Of a stretch of 64,000 bases of DNA, positions 60,301 to 64,000 are shown one piece after another (the stretch's first letter is position 1; every line of letters starts with the position of its first letter). The notes beneath the pieces were generated by a model. It searched no databases, had not been told where the DNA came from, and worked only from the letters and a program-made list of their open reading frames with translations. The stretch is from assembly GCA_973895155.1 (NCBI GenBank), contig OZ316897.1, positions 13,144,001 to 13,208,000 of the forward strand, in the 5' to 3' direction. The stretch is from Marsupella aquatica (taxonomy: Eukaryota > Marchantiophyta). Position numbers and translations under genes: made by a program.

Positions 60301-61378
60301 TAGATGTACCAGCAGTGGCATACAATCTCTTCAACCTGGGAATTATAGGGAAATACCGCACTACCTTCCTTGCCTGTAATGAATTCCCCACTCTCTTCAT
60401 CTTGGGCTGCTGACACACTGAACAGTTTTCTAACTTGGCATTCTCACCCCTAAAGAGCATACAACCTTTCTCACAGACAGGGATTCTCTCATAATCCAAG
60501 CCAAGCTTTCTCAATAGCTGCTTTGCAGCATATAAGTTCTTGGGCAGATTATGCTCTGTAGGCATACCATGCTCCCCCATCAAAGACAACAATGTATTCA
60601 CTCCTTTGTTTGAGAATCCATGGCCATGACAGATGTTCAGCAGAAGCAACATGAATGACACAACATCTATTTTGCTGCCTGGGAACAAAGGTTGCATTGC
60701 TGCATCTAAAGATAACTGTGCAGGATCAGTCTCCACAGGAGTTTTGGAGGTTTCAAGGGGGTTTACAGGATGGGCACCTCCTTCACTCTCATCATCCCCA
60801 AGTACAAAATCCAAGTCAAAACGGTCCTGATCATCTAGCTCATGCTCAGGGGATTCTTCATTGGTTCTCAGCAACGTTTCTTCCAGTAGAGCCCTGATAT
60901 GTTCTTCGACATCTATAGTTGGATGTTCTTGAACATCCACAGTTGGATACTCTGGAACATCCACAGTTGGATACTCTGGAACATCTACAAATAAATGTTC
61001 TTCAACATCTACAGTTGGCTGTTGTGCACAGGTTGCCTGCTGAAGGTTTGCTACCCTCAATGCCTCAGGGCCATGTTGTGACATGTAGTCAGCACCCCAC
61101 TCTTCATCAGAAGAGTCCTGTCCCTCTCCCACCCACACTCGACATGCAGGGTACCGACCATGTTTAATAAGGTGCAGTCTAGCAGTATTCCGATTAGTCC
61201 TATAATTCCCTTTGCAGTTCACACAAGGGCAGTACATCTTATGGTCCCCACTCTTGTGGCAGGCCTTCTGTTCTCGAACCCACAAAGCATCATCACGATG
61301 TTGTACTCTAGCTGGATGGAAGAGCGGCAACTTTGGAGTTCTACCCACACCTAACGTATTCTGTGGCAATTGTGCCAT
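57385..61378 (-). CDS. CACTA transposase TNP2 type, three exons, apparently intact (1219 residues)
   Basis: Exons on the minus strand: 61378-59495, 59284-58374 and 58249-57385. Both introns are GT-AG and the joined length is exactly 1220 codons. Exon 1 has an N-terminal Transpos_assoc-like zinc-finger segment (YCPCVNCKGN…HLIKHGRYP). An acidic region follows with an eight/nine-residue repeat (VDVPEYPT) at about residues 125-165, then a CxxC segment (NCSVCQQPKMKR). The TNP2 core comes next (RFGLALDGVNPFGNN, STWPILLLNYNLPPW, IPGPDSV, GCVICGPE). Exon 2 has the DPMHCEKN motif and the DUF4218 region (PSFFDVMTHLMIHLVEEL, GRWMYPIERNLKVLKGYVRNKARPE). Exon 3 holds the DUF4216-like domain (YVGALTDILVLNYGSLRKEVILFKGKWAD) and a basic tail. 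It cuts and pastes the element. Intron 1 contains a roughly 50-bp tandem duplication (59284-59395). No stop interrupts the frame. Confidence 0.95.
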
Positions 61379-62116
61379 GCTAGCTTGATTGAAATTGTAT
61401 TCAAACTATGATTTTCAAACTGAATCAGAGTGACATGCATACAAAATTGGGCCTACCGTCACAGTTGTACAACCGATGCCAACCATAGACCAATTGCTCA
61501 AACCCACAGAGCCCAGTTTCTCAAATCCACTGTAGTAGGGCACCTTCTCCTTGCATACAAATAGAGCATCACATACAGTGTCATCAGAATGATACTATGA
61601 ACGTAAATCTTTGTGCCTTCATCATTTCCAGTATTTGTTTGCCTATTAGGAATGTGAGCAGACAGGTCTGGAATAAGTAACGTTTGTGACACCAGTGACA
61701 AATTTACAAGTGAAGTTTAGACATCAATATGGAGGAAAGTCACACTCAAAGTACATGCTTGAAAATCAGAATCCTACCCTGGAAAAGATAATAAAGTTGA
61801 TTTCTCAAAATTAATTGCCTCAATCCGCAATGCACTGTCGTAGAGTGTGTATACATGAGGAGTTCATCAAACTGCATATAAATAGTCCACATGTTTTAGC
61901 ACTCTGAAAATTGTTTAAGTCCACGTGAAACCATGAAAAAGCTCTATCTCAAGTTTGTGTTCGATCCAGCCTCAATCAAATCCAAGATATGTGGCTCCTA
62001 GCAGGAGTGCCTAGTGTAAGGTCAATGTCATGGTCAGGACAGTAAAACATCCCCTTCTTGGGCTGCCCATGCGCTGAGTGATCCCAAATTGTTCGATCAT
62101 GGGCAAATCCCCTCTG

Positions 62117-62635
62117 CTAGATAAACAGCAAGCAGTCCTTGTGCCATGCCTTAGGACACCTCATGCACTGAACCAAAAAGCCATTAGCCCCATCATTGGG
62201 CCCCTGTCCACAAGTAAGACAAATATGGAGTCCACATGATGCTGTGCTAGGAACCAAACACTGCTGACAGTAAAACCGGGCACAGAGAGGGTTTGGACAT
62301 TTTCTTACCTCTTCACCAATTTTTCCAGACACATGACACTTAAAGCAAGAATGTTCATCATTCTTGCAATCAACACAAAGCCATTCTCCAACATGGCCAT
62401 CAGCCAGGGATATAGTTGGGCATAGCCATTGCTGACCCAAAGGACAGGAAACATTCTTATGGAAATGTCGGTGGCAAGGCCCATCACAAACAATGAGATC
62501 CCCTCCCTCATCACAAATCGCACATACATGTGGACTATTCTGGTTAATCTCAATGTCTGAATATAAGGACAATTGAGGTGCTTGAGAGGATTCACCTCTA
62601 CAACGATTCATGGCCTTCTGCTTATTGCGAGCCAT
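62117..62635 (-). CDS. EDM2-like extended PHD-finger protein, within or beside the CACTA element
   Basis: The ORF is about 172 residues from MARNKQKAMN (an in-frame ATG also lies at 62647). After a basic start it contains a PHD finger (VCAICDEGGDLIVCDGPCHRHFH … WLCVDC), then a second cysteine cluster (CFKCHVSGKIGEEVRKCPNPLCARFYCQQC). A third follows (HICLTCGQGPNDGANGFLVQCMRCPKAWHKDCL). This triple cysteine arrangement is that of the extended PHD/ADD-like module of plant EDM2-type proteins, chromatin readers in transposon silencing and anti-silencing. The ORF ends right after the module at LLFI, so it is either a short protein or one exon of a longer gene. It lies 738 bp upstream of the TNP2 start on the same strand. 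Whether it belongs to the element depends on the unseen CACTA terminus. Confidence 0.75.
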   Translation of the reverse strand: MARNKQKAMNRCRGESSQAPQLSLYSDIEINQNSPHVCAICDEGGDLIVCDGPCHRHFHKNVSCPLGQQWLCPTISLADGHVGEWLCVDCKNDEHSCFKCHVSGKIGEEVRKCPNPLCARFYCQQCLVPSTASCGLHICLTCGQGPNDGANGFLVQCMRCPKAWHKDCLLFI

Positions 62636-64000
62636 GGTCCTGCACACTCAGACCTACATCAGATTGTGAAACACGAAGGAATAACAGGGTGCAGCATGAC
62701 ACAAAGGAATGAGGGTGCAGCATAAAATATGACATGTAACCACAAGGGTGCAGCATAAACCAATGCTTTATGGATGGCAAAGCATTTAGGGCTGAGCAGA
62801 GCCCTAACCTTGGCCTATGATTGGAAGCAATCACAAATATTGCAACCTGTATGCCTTCGCTTGTTGTACAGCAGTGCTCACTCACCCTGCCTTTTTAAAA
62901 TCTGTAAGGGCAACACAGAACAAATAGCAATTGAGTTTCAGCAAAGCATTCATTTGGCTCTCAGGTTTTAAAATGGACAAACAAACACAAGGATGTGCAC
63001 AACAAAGCACAGAGAGCAACAAAACTCCAGCAAACTGGGACTCAGGCAAGAGACACGAATTTTAGCAGCAAAATCAAATCAAGATAATTCGGACCTGTAA
63101 GTTCAACATGCAGTGCTCACTCACCCTGCCCTTTTTTAAATCTGTAAAAACCAAGTTTTATTGCGTGCCTTCTACATCTTAAGCTGCTGCACACATCTGT
63201 TACAGAACCATAAGTTGCTTTACTCTCAACAAGCTAGCTGCTGGTCCACCCACTTTTTCAAACTGCTGGTCCACCCACTTTTTCAAAAGCTGCACTGTAC
63301 TCTATCTTCGTGCAGTCGTGGCATTACCGGGCTGCTGTCAGAGACCCTTACAAAGAATTTAAAATTGACCAAGCTGATTTTAGTTTAGTTTCGTCTAGTT
63401 TGCAGACCAAAGGAAATAATGTGGCTGTATTCATGGAGTTGTATTCATTGCTGTGTATGGATGTTGTGTGAACGTCAGATAGTTAGCTGTAAATTACCAT
63501 AGTTGAAGAGCAAGGCTTGTACAAAAGCCACTGAGGAATTCTCTGAGGTGGCACAGCAGTTGGCAAACCATACACAAAACTCTGAAACTTTTTGGCAACA
63601 GAATTCTATAGAGTCGTTGCCGGAATCCAGTGAGGATTCACCATACATGCCTGCACTTCTCTTCAATAAAAAAAAGAGAAAAGAAAAGGGCTATGATACA
63701 GAGGGATGTCAAAAGAAGAGTAAGGAAACCAATTGATTGAGGAACACAGACAGACTAAGGAAAACATCATACAATGGAAAAATAAGGACTACATTGTAAT
63801 AATAAGAGATCAAGCTCACCTTGCACCACAAAGATTGTCACGAGTCACCTCGCAGTTCCTCGCAGCTTAGGTCCAGGATGACATTTCAATATGGAGGAAA
63901 GGAGTTTACTCATTTAAAATAGAGAAGGAGTGGCATCTACAGGGACTTTGGGAGCACACTCAAAAGGTTCGCGATACATCAGGTTATCTTTCTAGGTCAG
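62636..64000. other. Upstream part of the CACTA region with short repeats
   Basis: No gene recognised. There are three copies of 'gggtgcagcata' at 62694-62760, a duplicated 'cagtgctcactcaccctgcc' (62871 and 63111) and a 26-bp tandem duplication at about 63238-63288. These may be part of the left subterminal region, but they do not resemble the repeats at 53150-53770. Confidence 0.45.

Larger units (their letters stand above)
53047..64000 (-). mobile_element. CACTA (En/Spm) DNA transposon, right end outside window
   Basis: The terminus CACTAGTAGAAAAC at 53047 has the CACTA signature. It is followed by 600 bp of subterminal repeats built on 'gtcattttggac' and its complement. Inside, on the minus strand, are a TNPA/Transposase_24-type gene (57286-54119), a TNP2 transposase (61378-57385) and a PHD-finger ORF (62635-62117). 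No second terminus (…TACTAGTG) was found before 64000, so the element is at least 10.9 kb. The possible 3-bp target duplication is 'tat' at 53044-53046; its partner is out of view. Confidence 0.9.

Noticed and set aside
61990-62012. 'gcctagtgtaagg' as the second CACTA terminus
   Set aside because: Only the six bases CTAGTG match; the adjoining bases do not match the 53047 terminus and no subterminal repeats lie beside it.

Overview
The window looks like nuclear DNA of a land plant or close streptophyte. It carries spliced genes with GT-AG introns, a plant-type LRR receptor-like kinase, a plant APH-1 gamma-secretase subunit, a GDSL esterase/lipase, and CACTA (En/Spm) and Mutator-like transposons. 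Several large genes are intronless (phosphoglucomutase, decarboxylase, receptor kinase), simple and minisatellite repeats are abundant, and gene spacing is moderate. This fits a bryophyte or lycophyte better than a flowering plant, but that is an inference from style, not a species identification.

Layout. At 1-3042 (minus) is a short-chain dehydrogenase gene, cut at its 3' end by the window edge, with a perfect 50-bp inverted repeat in its first intron. At 3.4-6.3 kb are minisatellites and a MITE with a visible target-site duplication. At 6938-8689 (plus) is an intronless cytosolic-type phosphoglucomutase. At 12530-15450 (plus) is a five-exon GDSL esterase/lipase, convergent with the six-exon APH1 gene at 16590-19104 (minus). 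A roughly 120-bp tandem array lies directly upstream of APH1. From 20 to 28.2 kb there are only repeats: MITE-like copies, a roughly 120-bp array at 25.4-26.8 kb with an inverted part, and a tandem array leading into a three-exon glyoxalase-I-like gene (28667-29924). At 30-35 kb are repeats, including a second perfect hairpin and a 27-29 bp minisatellite, plus a doubtful 211-aa ORF. At 36444-38366 is an intronless PLP-dependent Orn/Lys/Arg decarboxylase-family gene. At 40.4-45.8 kb (minus) is an intact 1046-aa LRR receptor kinase preceded by a broken, internally deleted tandem copy. A small secreted-protein ORF diverges from the receptor gene at 46390.

The right 16 kb is a nested transposon complex. 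A Mutator-like element (about 47.9-53.0 kb) has a DDE transposase with a SWIM zinc finger. Its inferred introns each carry copies of the motif GTTCATGTTCTGCC, and its right flank is a tandem array of the same motif in reverse orientation. That array is interrupted at 53047 by a CACTA terminus (CACTAGTAGAAAA). The CACTA element fills the rest of the window. It encodes an apparently intact three-exon 1219-aa TNP2-type transposase, a second many-exon transposon protein that may carry nonsense codons, and further upstream an ORF with an EDM2-like extended PHD zinc-finger module. The other CACTA terminus is not in the window.

Exon boundaries were worked out by eye from splice signals, reading phase and protein-family similarity. 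None was checked against transcripts or databases.
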